Source: Bradyrhizobium macuxiense | GTDB lineage: Bacteria > Pseudomonadota > Alphaproteobacteria > Rhizobiales > Xanthobacteraceae | Reading direction: 5' to 3' | NCBI RefSeq assembly: GCF_007993935.1 | Contig: NZ_VITY01000003.1 | Location: 372,001-436,000, forward strand | Length of the DNA: 64,000 bases | Shown: one piece after another, positions 39,711 to 47,212 of the stretch | Layout of the letters: each line of letters starts with the position of its first letter | Numbering within the stretch: the stretch's first letter is position 1 | The notes under the pieces: generated by a model | What the model was told of the DNA's origin: nothing | Seen by the model: the letters and a program-made list of their open reading frames with translations, nothing else | The model's database searches: none | Made by a program: the position numbers and the translations under genes

Positions 39711-40074
39711 CGTACGAGCTGCTAGCGGTCGACGCCTGTGCCGCGGATCGACAGGTTTCGACACAAGCAGGTTACATCCAGCTTGACGGGACGCAAATCC
39801 CACATCCCCTGCGGGTTGCAGGAAACATTGCCATCAAGTTTCAGAAATATGGCGGCTGTTTGGGATGAAATCGACGACGGCAAGCGATCCGCGACGATCG
39901 GCTTGATCCCGCTCAGACCCGACGGGGACACAGTCATCGCGAGCTATGCGCTGGTCGCCGCCCGCATTTGCTGCAACTATGATCCAGCTAGGTGAACGGC
40001 CGCCATCGGCGCGAACATCCTGGAACGGGAGCGAGGATCAACCTCGCCCGGAGGCAATCGAAGGAGGGGCCACC
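39711..40074. other. Intergenic region before mtnK
   Basis: These 364 bases hold no firmly supported gene. A 48-codon plus-strand frame at 39849-39995 (beginning MAAVWDEIDDGKRS) reads somewhat like protein but has no ribosome binding site. I looked for a SAM riboswitch upstream of mtnK and did not see one. A strong AAGGAGG site serves mtnK. Confidence 0.4.
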
Positions 40075-41382
40075 ATGAACCTGCAGGCGCAACCAGGCTC
40101 GTCCGGGGCCGGTCAGTATCGAATCCTGCGCGAGGCCGATCTACGGGACTATCTCGCGGAGCTTCCGGCCATCGTGACCCAACTCGGCGGCGCGCCGGCC
40201 GACTGGTCGATCAGCGAGGTCGGCGACGGCAATCTCAACCTCGTCTTCATCGTCAAGGGCAGGAGCGGCGGTATCGCCGTCAAGCAGGCACTGCCCTATG
40301 TCCGGCTGGTCGGCGAGAGCTGGCCGCTCCCGCTGTCGCGGGCGCACTACGAGCACCTAGCGCTGGTGCATCACGCGCGGCTGGCGCCAAAGCTGGTGCC
40401 GGCGGTGCTGCATCACGACGCGCCGCTTGCGCTCACCGCGATGGAGCTGCTCGAGCCGCACATCATCATGCGCAAGGGGCTGATCGGAGCCACGCGCTAT
40501 CCGCGCTTTGTCGAGGATATCTCGACCTTCCTGGCGCAGACGCTGTTCTTCTCGTCCGATCTCGCGCTGTCGGCGGCGGAGAAGAAAGAGGGGATCGCGG
40601 CGTTTGCCGGCAATCACGCGCTCTGCAAGATCACCGAGGACCTGATCTTCACCGATCCGTACCGGATCGCCGAGCAGAACCGCTGGACCGCGCCGTATCT
40701 CGACGCGACCGCGGCGGCGTTCCGCGAGGACCTCGACCTCCACGTCGCGATCTCCAGGCTGAAGCTGAAGTTCATGGCGAGCCCGGAGGCGCTGCTGCAC
40801 GGCGACCTGCACACCGGCTCGATCATGGTCACCGAAACCGAGACCAAGGTGATCGACCCCGAATTCGCCTTCTACGGCCCGATGGGCTTCGATATCGGTG
40901 CCGTCATCGGCAATCTGCTGATGGCCTATCTGGCTTCCGCCGGCCACGAGCGCACACAAGGCGAGCGGGCCTCATTCGAGGCCTGGCTCCTGGATACCAT
41001 CGAGGGCGTCTGGACGGAATTTTCCCGCAAGTTTCTCGCGCTGTGGCGTGGCGAGGCAAAGGGCGACGGCTATCCAGTGTCGTTGTTTGCAGGTGAGGCG
41101 GGCGCGGCGCGGCTGGAGGCGGAACGGCAGGCCTACATGGCGCGGCTGTTCCAGGACACGGTCGGCTTCGCCGCGGCCAAGACCATCCGGCGCATTCTCG
41201 GCCTCGCGCACAACATCGATTTCGAATGGATCACGGACGAGAAGCAGCGCGCGATCGGCGAGGCACGCAGCCTCAAGCTCGCGCGCAACTTGATGCTGGA
41301 GACGCCGTCCTACACAACGATCGGCGCGGTCACCTACGCCGCGCGCGAGTTGCGCCACTGGCAACCGGATTTTGCCAGATGA
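40075..41382 (+). CDS. mtnK: 5-methylthioribose kinase
   Basis: This 435-residue cytoplasmic kinase phosphorylates methylthioribose in the methionine salvage pathway. It has the aminoglycoside-phosphotransferase-like fold: GDGNLNLVFIV (50-60) as the nucleotide loop, the catalytic HGDLHTGSIM at 242-251, and the metal-binding DPEF at 261-264. The start at 40075 follows AAGGAGG. No mtnA (isomerase) is next to it, which is unusual because the two are commonly paired. Confidence 0.92.
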   Translation: MNLQAQPGSSGAGQYRILREADLRDYLAELPAIVTQLGGAPADWSISEVGDGNLNLVFIVKGRSGGIAVKQALPYVRLVGESWPLPLSRAHYEHLALVHHARLAPKLVPAVLHHDAPLALTAMELLEPHIIMRKGLIGATRYPRFVEDISTFLAQTLFFSSDLALSAAEKKEGIAAFAGNHALCKITEDLIFTDPYRIAEQNRWTAPYLDATAAAFREDLDLHVAISRLKLKFMASPEALLHGDLHTGSIMVTETETKVIDPEFAFYGPMGFDIGAVIGNLLMAYLASAGHERTQGERASFEAWLLDTIEGVWTEFSRKFLALWRGEAKGDGYPVSLFAGEAGAARLEAERQAYMARLFQDTVGFAAAKTIRRILGLAHNIDFEWITDEKQRAIGEARSLKLARNLMLETPSYTTIGAVTYAARELRHWQPDFAR

Positions 41383-41423
41383 ACGGGAAGTGCCGATAGT
41401 CGCGTCAGCCGCGGCGGCACGGA

Positions 41424-41816
41424 CTAGCTTTCGGCCGGACGCACGAAACAGAGAATGCCGGCCTCAGGCGTGAAACAGACCACTGCGCGGTTCGTCGGGT
41501 TGTCGGTTCTGTTGATGATCCTGTTCGGTGGGACCCGCAGCCAGAATGGCGACGACAGCTTCCAGCGACTATCGATCAACACCTCGTAGCCGTCCCGGTC
41601 CTGCCGGAACTCGACCGTTCGGCAATCCGCAATCGAGCAGCACGACGCGCCGGTGCCCGGTTGCTTCAGGCTCTCAAACCATGGGGCAAGTGCCGGATTG
41701 GGATTATCGGGCGGAGCTGCCATCGCGGCCTGGCTGAGAGCAACACCGGCTGCAACGGCGATCGTCCTCCTGCCGAACCTCCCACTTATCTCCCGATGTG
41801 CTGTCGACACTGACAA
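41424..41816 (-). CDS. Secreted hypothetical protein
   Basis: This 130-residue protein has a basic N-terminus then a hydrophobic stretch (AVAAGVALSQAAMAA-P), a signal peptide. The mature part is cysteine-containing (GASCCSIADCRTVEF and AVVCFTPEAGILCF) and likely forms disulfides in the periplasm. I recall similar proteins in Bradyrhizobium with no known role. It converges with mtnK. Confidence 0.68.
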   Translation of the reverse strand: MSVSTAHREISGRFGRRTIAVAAGVALSQAAMAAPPDNPNPALAPWFESLKQPGTGASCCSIADCRTVEFRQDRDGYEVLIDSRWKLSSPFWLRVPPNRIINRTDNPTNRAVVCFTPEAGILCFVRPAES

Positions 41817-41910
41817 AGGCGTAACCCTCCGCTGCCGCCAGAGATTAGCGCCGGCCCGGCCGGGCTTGTTCGGATATTTTTTGACGCGTTGCTGCAGGGC
41901 ATCTCTCAGC

Positions 41911-42014
41911 TGTCATCGCCCGGCTCGACCGGGCGATCCAGTACGCCGCGGCCTCTCGGCTCAAGCACTGCCGTCTCTGGAATACTGGATCACCCGCCTG
42001 CGCGAGTGATGACA
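41911..42014. repeat. Intergenic palindromic repeat, type 1
   Basis: Outer arms TGTCATC... and ...GATGACA (41911 and 42014) enclose an inner match GGATCCAGTA-like / TACTGGATC, with a nested hairpin GCCCGGCTCGACCGGGC at its left. It belongs to the dispersed Bradyrhizobium-type palindromes. Confidence 0.75.
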
Positions 42015-42050
42015 CCGCGGTCTGGCATCTTGAATCGAGAACCATCCTCA

Positions 42051-42176
42051 TCGTCGTCCCGGCGAAGGCCGGGACCCATTGCCACGAATGCGAATTGTCG
42101 CGCAACGCTGGAGCCGCAGCTCACTTCAACAACTGGACCCTGTGGTTATGGGTCCCGGCCTTCGCCGGGACGACGA
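42051..42176. repeat. Intergenic palindromic repeat, type 2
   Basis: TCGTCGTCCCGGCGAAGGCC starts at 42051 and its reverse complement ends at 42176, with arms of about 28 bases (extended by GGGACCCA / TGGGTCCC). The middle is about 70 bases. This is a classic rhizobial intergenic palindrome. It lies between a secreted-protein gene and an ABC-transporter operon and could end transcription in both directions. Confidence 0.85.
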
Positions 42177-42199
42177 ACGTGTGCTCACCCTTCGTCATA

Positions 42200-43237
42200 C
42201 TAATCCGCCGCTTGCTCCCGCAGCCGCTGCGCGTAGACGTTGATGATCAGCGCGGCGAGCAGGATCAGGCCGCGGATCAGGATCTTCAGGAAGCTGTCGA
42301 TGTTGACGTGGTCGAGGCCGTTGTTGAGCACGCCGAGCACGAACAGGCCGACGATGGTGTTGCCGATGCCGCCGCGGCCGCCGAACAGGCTGGTGCCGCC
42401 GACCACCACGGCCGCGATCGAATCCAGCAAATAGGTGTCGAACTCGTTCTGCTGCGCGCTGCCGAAATGGGCGACGCCGAGCATGCCGCCGATCCCCGAG
42501 CAGACCGCCGAGATCACCATCACGCTGCCGAGGATGAGCTTGACGTTGAGGCCGGCGAACTCGGCGGCCTCGCGGTTGCCGCCCACCATGTAGACGTAAC
42601 GGCCGAAGCGCGTGTAGGTCAGCACCAGGTGGCCGCCCAGCAGCATCACCGCCGCGACGATCACGATCCAGGGGATGCCGCCGATCGAGCCCGAGCCGAG
42701 CGTCGTGATCAGGTCCGGCACCTTGTAAGCGATCTGGCCGCGCACCAAAAGCGCCGAGACGCCGGCCGCGATCTGCATCATGGCGAGCGTCATGATGAAG
42801 GAGGGGATGCCGATCATGGTCAGCCCCAACGCGTTGACGAGGCCGAGCAGCGCGCACAGCGCCAGCGCCAGCAGGATCGCGACGATGCCCGGCATCGGGA
42901 CGTTGGCGATGTTGACGTAGGATTCCTGCAGCGTGAAGTATGCCACCGCAATGCCGGTGACGTTGGCGATGCTGGCGATCGACAGATCGATCTCGGCGCA
43001 CAGGATCACAAAAGTGAGGCCGACCGCGATGATGCCGGTGACCGACACCTGGGTCAGGATGTTGCCGACATTGTCGATGGTCGCAAACGACGGGCTCGCG
43101 ATCGCAAAGAAGGCGCTGAGGAAGATCAGCGTCAGGAACGGCGCGATGTTGCGCATCTGCGAGCGCAGGAACGGCGCCAGCCCGCGCGGCCGCTTGTGAT
43201 CCGCAGGTGCCGTCGCGCTGTCACTGCTTGCCATCAT
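42200..43237 (-). CDS. Sugar-type ABC transporter permease (RbsC-like)
   Basis: This 345-residue inner-membrane permease of the ribose/galactoside family has about 8-10 spans, with the typical GTSLFGGRGGIGNTIVGLFVLGVLNNGLD near the C-terminus. It is the last gene of an operon (binding protein, ATPase, permease). The substrate is unknown. Confidence 0.92.
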   Translation of the reverse strand: MMASSDSATAPADHKRPRGLAPFLRSQMRNIAPFLTLIFLSAFFAIASPSFATIDNVGNILTQVSVTGIIAVGLTFVILCAEIDLSIASIANVTGIAVAYFTLQESYVNIANVPMPGIVAILLALALCALLGLVNALGLTMIGIPSFIMTLAMMQIAAGVSALLVRGQIAYKVPDLITTLGSGSIGGIPWIVIVAAVMLLGGHLVLTYTRFGRYVYMVGGNREAAEFAGLNVKLILGSVMVISAVCSGIGGMLGVAHFGSAQQNEFDTYLLDSIAAVVVGGTSLFGGRGGIGNTIVGLFVLGVLNNGLDHVNIDSFLKILIRGLILLAALIINVYAQRLREQAAD

Positions 43238-43246
43238 GTCTCTCCA

Positions 43247-44749
43247 TCACGCGGCCTCCAGCAGCCGATCCTTGCTGACTGCCTCGCCTGCGAATTCACG
43301 CACCACCGCGCCGCGCTTCAGCACCAAAATACGGTCGGCCAGCGACAGCACCGTCTCCGGCTCGGTCGACAGCACGATGATCGCCAGTCCCTTGGCGCGG
43401 AGATCCCGCACGATGTTGATCACGTCGTTCTTGGCACCGACATCCATGCCGCGGGTCGGCTCGCACAGCACCAGCAGGCGCGGCGGGTAGGTCAGCCATT
43501 TCGCCAGCGCCACCTTCTGCTGGTTGCCGCCGGAGAGCATGCCGAGATCGAGGCCGACCACCGGCGGCCTGATCTGCAACTGCTCGACCTGGCGCTGGGC
43601 GATGGCGCGCTCGCGCACCGGCTTGAGCAGCAGCGCCGAAATCCGTTCGAGGATCGAGATCGAGATGTTCTTGTAGACCGGCTCCTGGTGGAACAGCATC
43701 GCGCGCCGGCTTTCCGGCACCAGCGCGACGCCGGCCCGCCGCGCGGCTGCGGTGCTGCGGAAGGTTTTCGCGGCGCCGTCGACCGCGAGCGTGCCTCCGT
43801 CCGGCCGCAGCTTGCCGAACAGGATGCGCGACAGCTCCAACTGGCCGCAGCCCATGAAGCCGTAGATGCCGAGCACTTCGCCGGAGCGGGCCTCGAACGA
43901 GACGTCCTGCAGGGTGCGGCCGAGCGAAAGCTGGTCCACCCTGAGGACGGCCGAGCCGGCGCTCGCTTGCGGGAGCATCAGGTCGTCGGTGTAGCTGTGC
44001 TCCAGCGCCTCGCCGCCGCGGCCGATCATGGCCTCGATCAGCGCGCCCTTGGTGGTGTCGGCGGAAGCGGTCTCGGCGATCTTGCGGCCGTTGCGGAACA
44101 CGGTCACGAGGTCGGAGACGCGCAGGATGTCCTCGATGAAATGCGAGATGAAGACGATGCTGGTGCCTTCGTCGCGAAGCTTTTGCAAGGTCGCGAACAG
44201 GCGTTCGACCTCGGGCGGGGAGAGCGCGGAGGTCGGCTCGTCCAGGATGATGATGCGCGCGCCCGAGAACAGCACGCGGGCGATCTCGATCAGCTGCTGC
44301 AGGCCGATCGGCAGGTCGCCGAGCCGCGTCATCGGATCGACGTCGATGCCGAAGCGGGACAGCTGCTCGCCGGCCTCGCGCGCCATCCGCCGCCATTGCA
44401 CGAAGCCGAGGCGGTTGGTCGGCTGGTTGCCGAGGAAGACGTTCTCGGCGACGGTGAGATCAGGCGCGACGCTGAGCTCCTGATGCACCATGCCGATGCC
44501 GGCGGCGTGGGCGTCGCGGGTGGAGCGGAACCGGGTCTCCTTGCCATCCAGCATGAAGCGGCCGGAGAATTCCGGATGCACGCCGGCGATGATCTTCATC
44601 AGCGTGCTTTTCCCGGCACCGTTCTCGCCGACGAGACCGTGGATCTCGCCGGCGTGCAGCGCGAAGTCGACCCCACGAAGGGCTTCGACACCGCCGAAGG
44701 CCTTCGTGATCTGGTTCAACTCGAGGATCGGGGAGCGTCCCTGCGACAT
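43247..44749 (-). CDS. Sugar-type ABC transporter ATPase (RbsA/MglA-like)
   Basis: This 500-residue protein has two fused nucleotide-binding domains. The first has Walker A GENGAGKST (41-49) and an IIILDEPTSAL Walker B. The second has a degenerate P-loop (GIYGFMGCGQLELSRI), as usual in this family, with LSGGNQQKVALAKWL and CEPTRGMDVGAK. The start lies nine bases after the stop of the substrate-binding-protein gene. Confidence 0.94.
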   Translation of the reverse strand: MSQGRSPILELNQITKAFGGVEALRGVDFALHAGEIHGLVGENGAGKSTLMKIIAGVHPEFSGRFMLDGKETRFRSTRDAHAAGIGMVHQELSVAPDLTVAENVFLGNQPTNRLGFVQWRRMAREAGEQLSRFGIDVDPMTRLGDLPIGLQQLIEIARVLFSGARIIILDEPTSALSPPEVERLFATLQKLRDEGTSIVFISHFIEDILRVSDLVTVFRNGRKIAETASADTTKGALIEAMIGRGGEALEHSYTDDLMLPQASAGSAVLRVDQLSLGRTLQDVSFEARSGEVLGIYGFMGCGQLELSRILFGKLRPDGGTLAVDGAAKTFRSTAAARRAGVALVPESRRAMLFHQEPVYKNISISILERISALLLKPVRERAIAQRQVEQLQIRPPVVGLDLGMLSGGNQQKVALAKWLTYPPRLLVLCEPTRGMDVGAKNDVINIVRDLRAKGLAIIVLSTEPETVLSLADRILVLKRGAVVREFAGEAVSKDRLLEAA

Positions 44750-44758
44750 GCGGCCCGC

Positions 44759-45784
44759 TCAGATCAGGAAGTGATCCTCCATCCATTGCATGCCGGCGGC
44801 ATTGGCCTTGGTCACGACCGGACCGTCGGTCACGACGTTCTTCGGAATGCCCTGGCCGCTCTTCTCGCCGCCGACCACGGCGGCGACGCCCGCGACGATC
44901 GCGCCGCCATGGATGCGGCAGGACGGATTGCGGACGGTCGCGAACATGCGGCCTTCGCTGACCGCCTGGATCGCCGGCGGCATGGCGTCGACGCCGCCGA
45001 TCAGGATGTTGGTGCGGTTGTGCGCCTTCATGATGTTGGCGGCCGCGAGCGCCATGTCGTCATTGTGGAAGAAAGCCGCATCGATCTGCGGATATTTCGT
45101 CAGATAGGTTTCCCAAAGCCGGGCGGTCTTGGAGACGTCCCAGTCGGCGGGCTGGGTGTCCAGCACCTCGATGTTCGGGAACTGCTTCACGACCGAGTTG
45201 AAGCCCTTGGCGCGGCCCTGCGCGCCGGTGTGGCCGAGCGCGCCCTGGGTCATGATGACCTTGCCCTTGCCGCCGATCGCGTTGCACAGCGCCTGCGTCA
45301 CCGAGGCGCCCATGAATTCGTTGTCGGGGGCGAGGAACGAATGGACGTTAATTTGATCGAGCGGAGCGATCAGCGTGTCCATGTCGATCACGGGGGTGCC
45401 GGCGTCGATCATCTTCTGCACCGGCTGGGTCAGCGTGCCGATGCCGAACGCCTGGATCGCGACGAAGTCCCATTTTTGCGAGGCCATGTTGTCGATGGCG
45501 GCGCGTTGCTTGACGGCGTCGAGCTGGCCGTCGAACCAGGTGACCTCGACGTTGAACAGCTTGCCCCAGAACTCGGCGGCCTGCTTGCCCTGTGCGCACC
45601 ACGTCGCCTGCAGTCCGGCGTTGGAGAATGCGGCCTTCAGCGGCTTTTCCGAACGTCCCATTTCGGCTGCGAGCGCGGACGTCGTCACGCCCATTCCGCC
45701 GAGCAGGCCGGCGCCGCCTGCCGCCGCCATTTGCAGAAGGTCGCGCCGCGTCGTCGACGCCTTGTCCATCCCCTTGTCGGTCAT
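44759..45784 (-). CDS. Sugar-type ABC transporter periplasmic binding protein
   Basis: This 341-residue periplasmic-binding protein of the ribose/LacI type has a twin-arginine leader (TTRRDLLQMAAAGGAGLLGG, residues 11-30), suggesting Tat export in a folded state. Mature features: KAAFSNAGLQATWC, PVIDMDTLIAPLDQ, HNDDMALAAANIMKAH and VGGVDAMPP-type hinge elements. It heads the operon. Substrate unknown. Confidence 0.92.
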   Translation of the reverse strand: MTDKGMDKASTTRRDLLQMAAAGGAGLLGGMGVTTSALAAEMGRSEKPLKAAFSNAGLQATWCAQGKQAAEFWGKLFNVEVTWFDGQLDAVKQRAAIDNMASQKWDFVAIQAFGIGTLTQPVQKMIDAGTPVIDMDTLIAPLDQINVHSFLAPDNEFMGASVTQALCNAIGGKGKVIMTQGALGHTGAQGRAKGFNSVVKQFPNIEVLDTQPADWDVSKTARLWETYLTKYPQIDAAFFHNDDMALAAANIMKAHNRTNILIGGVDAMPPAIQAVSEGRMFATVRNPSCRIHGGAIVAGVAAVVGGEKSGQGIPKNVVTDGPVVTKANAAGMQWMEDHFLI

Positions 45785-45872
45785 TGCTTGCTCCCTCTTC
45801 GTTTTTCTGACCGTCGGCGTCAGTTGCACGCGCCGCGGATAAAGGGAGTGTGTCACAATCGGAACGGCGACG

Positions 45873-46298
45873 CTACGCCCTCTCGTCCACGAGATGTGTC
45901 TGCTGCAGCACGACGGCCTCGATGTCGCGGAGCAGCTTGTGCCACGCAGCATCGATCTCTTGCGACCATTGCTCGCCGAGAATGTCGCGCAAGCAGTTCG
46001 CAATCACCGCAAAGAATGCGACGAACAGTTCGCGTGGCGTCCCGTAGGCGTCGTGCGAGAACACCTCCGATTCGATCAGGCGAAAATGCCCGCGGCGTTC
46101 GCCCGCGAAATCGAGAATGGCCTCGATGGTCAACGCCAGCATCGAGCCCTTCACCGGCTCGCTGCCTTCGGTGCGAAACATCGCCTGCGCCTCGGGATGC
46201 TCGCGAAACAAGCGTTGGTACACGTGCGGCGTCAGATCATCGCAAGCCGCCGCCGCGAGTTCGAAACTACGTTCGATTGGATTCGATGATGAGGTCAT
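45873..46298 (-). CDS. Single-domain globin-like protein
   Basis: This 141-residue protein resembles bacterial single-domain globins. It has a B/E-helix-like LTPHVYQRLFREHPEAQAMF, then the F-helix with a probable proximal His82 (ESEVFSHDAYGTP) and a following tyrosine. GEQWSQEIDAAWHKLLRDI is the H helix. Such proteins bind oxygen or NO. No reductase domain is fused or adjacent. It starts just downstream of an orphan terminator on the same strand. Confidence 0.78.
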   Translation of the reverse strand: MTSSSNPIERSFELAAAACDDLTPHVYQRLFREHPEAQAMFRTEGSEPVKGSMLALTIEAILDFAGERRGHFRLIESEVFSHDAYGTPRELFVAFFAVIANCLRDILGEQWSQEIDAAWHKLLRDIEAVVLQQTHLVDERA

Positions 46299-46319
46299 TG
46301 CTTGATGCGATCATCACAT

Positions 46320-46349
46320 AAAAAAAGAGCAGGGCTCCAAGCCCTGCTC
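46320..46349 (-). terminator. Rho-independent terminator with no assigned gene
   Basis: Stem GAGCAGGGC (46327-46335) and GCCCTGCTC (46341-46349) with a 5-base loop. Bases 46320-46326 give a seven-base U-tract on the minus strand. It would end a minus-strand transcript arriving from the right, only 22 bases before the globin start. No minus-strand gene was found upstream of it. Confidence 0.78.
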
Positions 46350-46744
46350 CAAAAATTGTGTCGACCCTATTTGCCCCAAAAATTCGATTTGATCTTGATT
46401 GATGGGGTGACGCTGCTTGTGCGCGTCGGGCTCCTCCCGAGACTTGGACCACCAGGACACACCTCGCGGCTGACCTGCGCCCGAATTGGTAGACTATCTT
46501 TCCAGCCTTGTCATCATTTTCGGCAACGATTGTTCAAATTTCGAGCAGTTTGCGAAATGATTGGGATGGAGCCACTGCCGGTTATGACATTCGTGTGAAA
46601 ACCCGTGACGGGGTAAGGAGATACGACCGCTTGCGAGGCAGCAGCGGCGCCGACGTCACGTTCGGCAAATTCCGTCGGCTGGAAGAAGCGGGGCGTGTCC
46701 GCGATCTCGACTTTCGACGCCCTTGGTGGTTAGTTCCGTCCCGG
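46350..46744. other. Region between globin and copper run; possible small RNA
   Basis: These 395 bases have no supported gene. They are less GC-rich and contain a CGGG-CTCCT-CCCG hairpin near 46430 and an ATTTCG-N9-CGAAAT inverted repeat (46538-46558) that could be a regulator site for the copper run. A minus-strand RNA ending at the terminator above is possible. Confidence 0.4.
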
Positions 46745-47128
46745 ATGGGTTTTGCGATGCGCCGGCGGTTGAAGAACTTTCTGCCTATAGTCCTGGTTGC
46801 CCTGCTGGTGCAGATTTTTGCACCGATCGGGGCCTGCTGGGCGGCGAGCCTTGCGGCGTCGGATCCGCTCGCGGCGGCGACCATCTGCCACGGCGATGCC
46901 GGCTCGCGCGGCGGGCAGGGTGACCAGACCGGTCATGACGCCCATGACGGCTGCTGCTCGGCGTGCAGCGTGTTGCAGACCGGTGCGCCCGTTGATAACC
47001 CGCAAGTCGCAGCGCTGGCCGCCCCGCGCGTGCCAAGCCGGATCGCCTGGCTGGATTTCGCCAGCGAATTCGATCGTTCGCGGGCGCATCTTGCGGCGCA
47101 GGCCCGCGCGCCGCCGCTGTTTTCCTGA
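46745..47128 (+). CDS. DUF2946-like Cys/His-rich secreted or membrane protein
   Basis: This 127-residue protein has an N-terminal membrane span (residues about 10-33, FLPIVLVALLVQIFAPIGA) and a cysteine/histidine-rich middle: C48-H49, H64, H67, then DGCCSACSVL (C70, C71, C74), a plausible metal site. This layout matches DUF2946 proteins seen next to copper genes. An ATG at 46757 is an alternative start. It leads a seven-gene plus-strand run, 84 bases before the TonB receptor. Confidence 0.75.
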   Translation: MGFAMRRRLKNFLPIVLVALLVQIFAPIGACWAASLAASDPLAAATICHGDAGSRGGQGDQTGHDAHDGCCSACSVLQTGAPVDNPQVAALAAPRVPSRIAWLDFASEFDRSRAHLAAQARAPPLFS

Positions 47129-47212
47129 CGAGATTGTCGCTGCCGGTGCGCGTGCCGCGCCGGCGAGTGCTCTTGAGCAAGCCGGCCAGAGAGCCGGTGT
47201 CAGGATTCATCC

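Noticed and set aside
39849..39995. A 48-codon frame upstream of mtnK
   Set aside because: There is no ribosome binding site and no recognisable family; noted only in the intergenic entry.
42095..46321. A very long plus-strand open frame (1,408 codons) opposite the ABC transporter operon
   Set aside because: It mirrors three well-supported minus-strand transport genes. It is rich in Asp, Arg and His with no fold, a usual artefact of the reverse strand of GC-rich genes.
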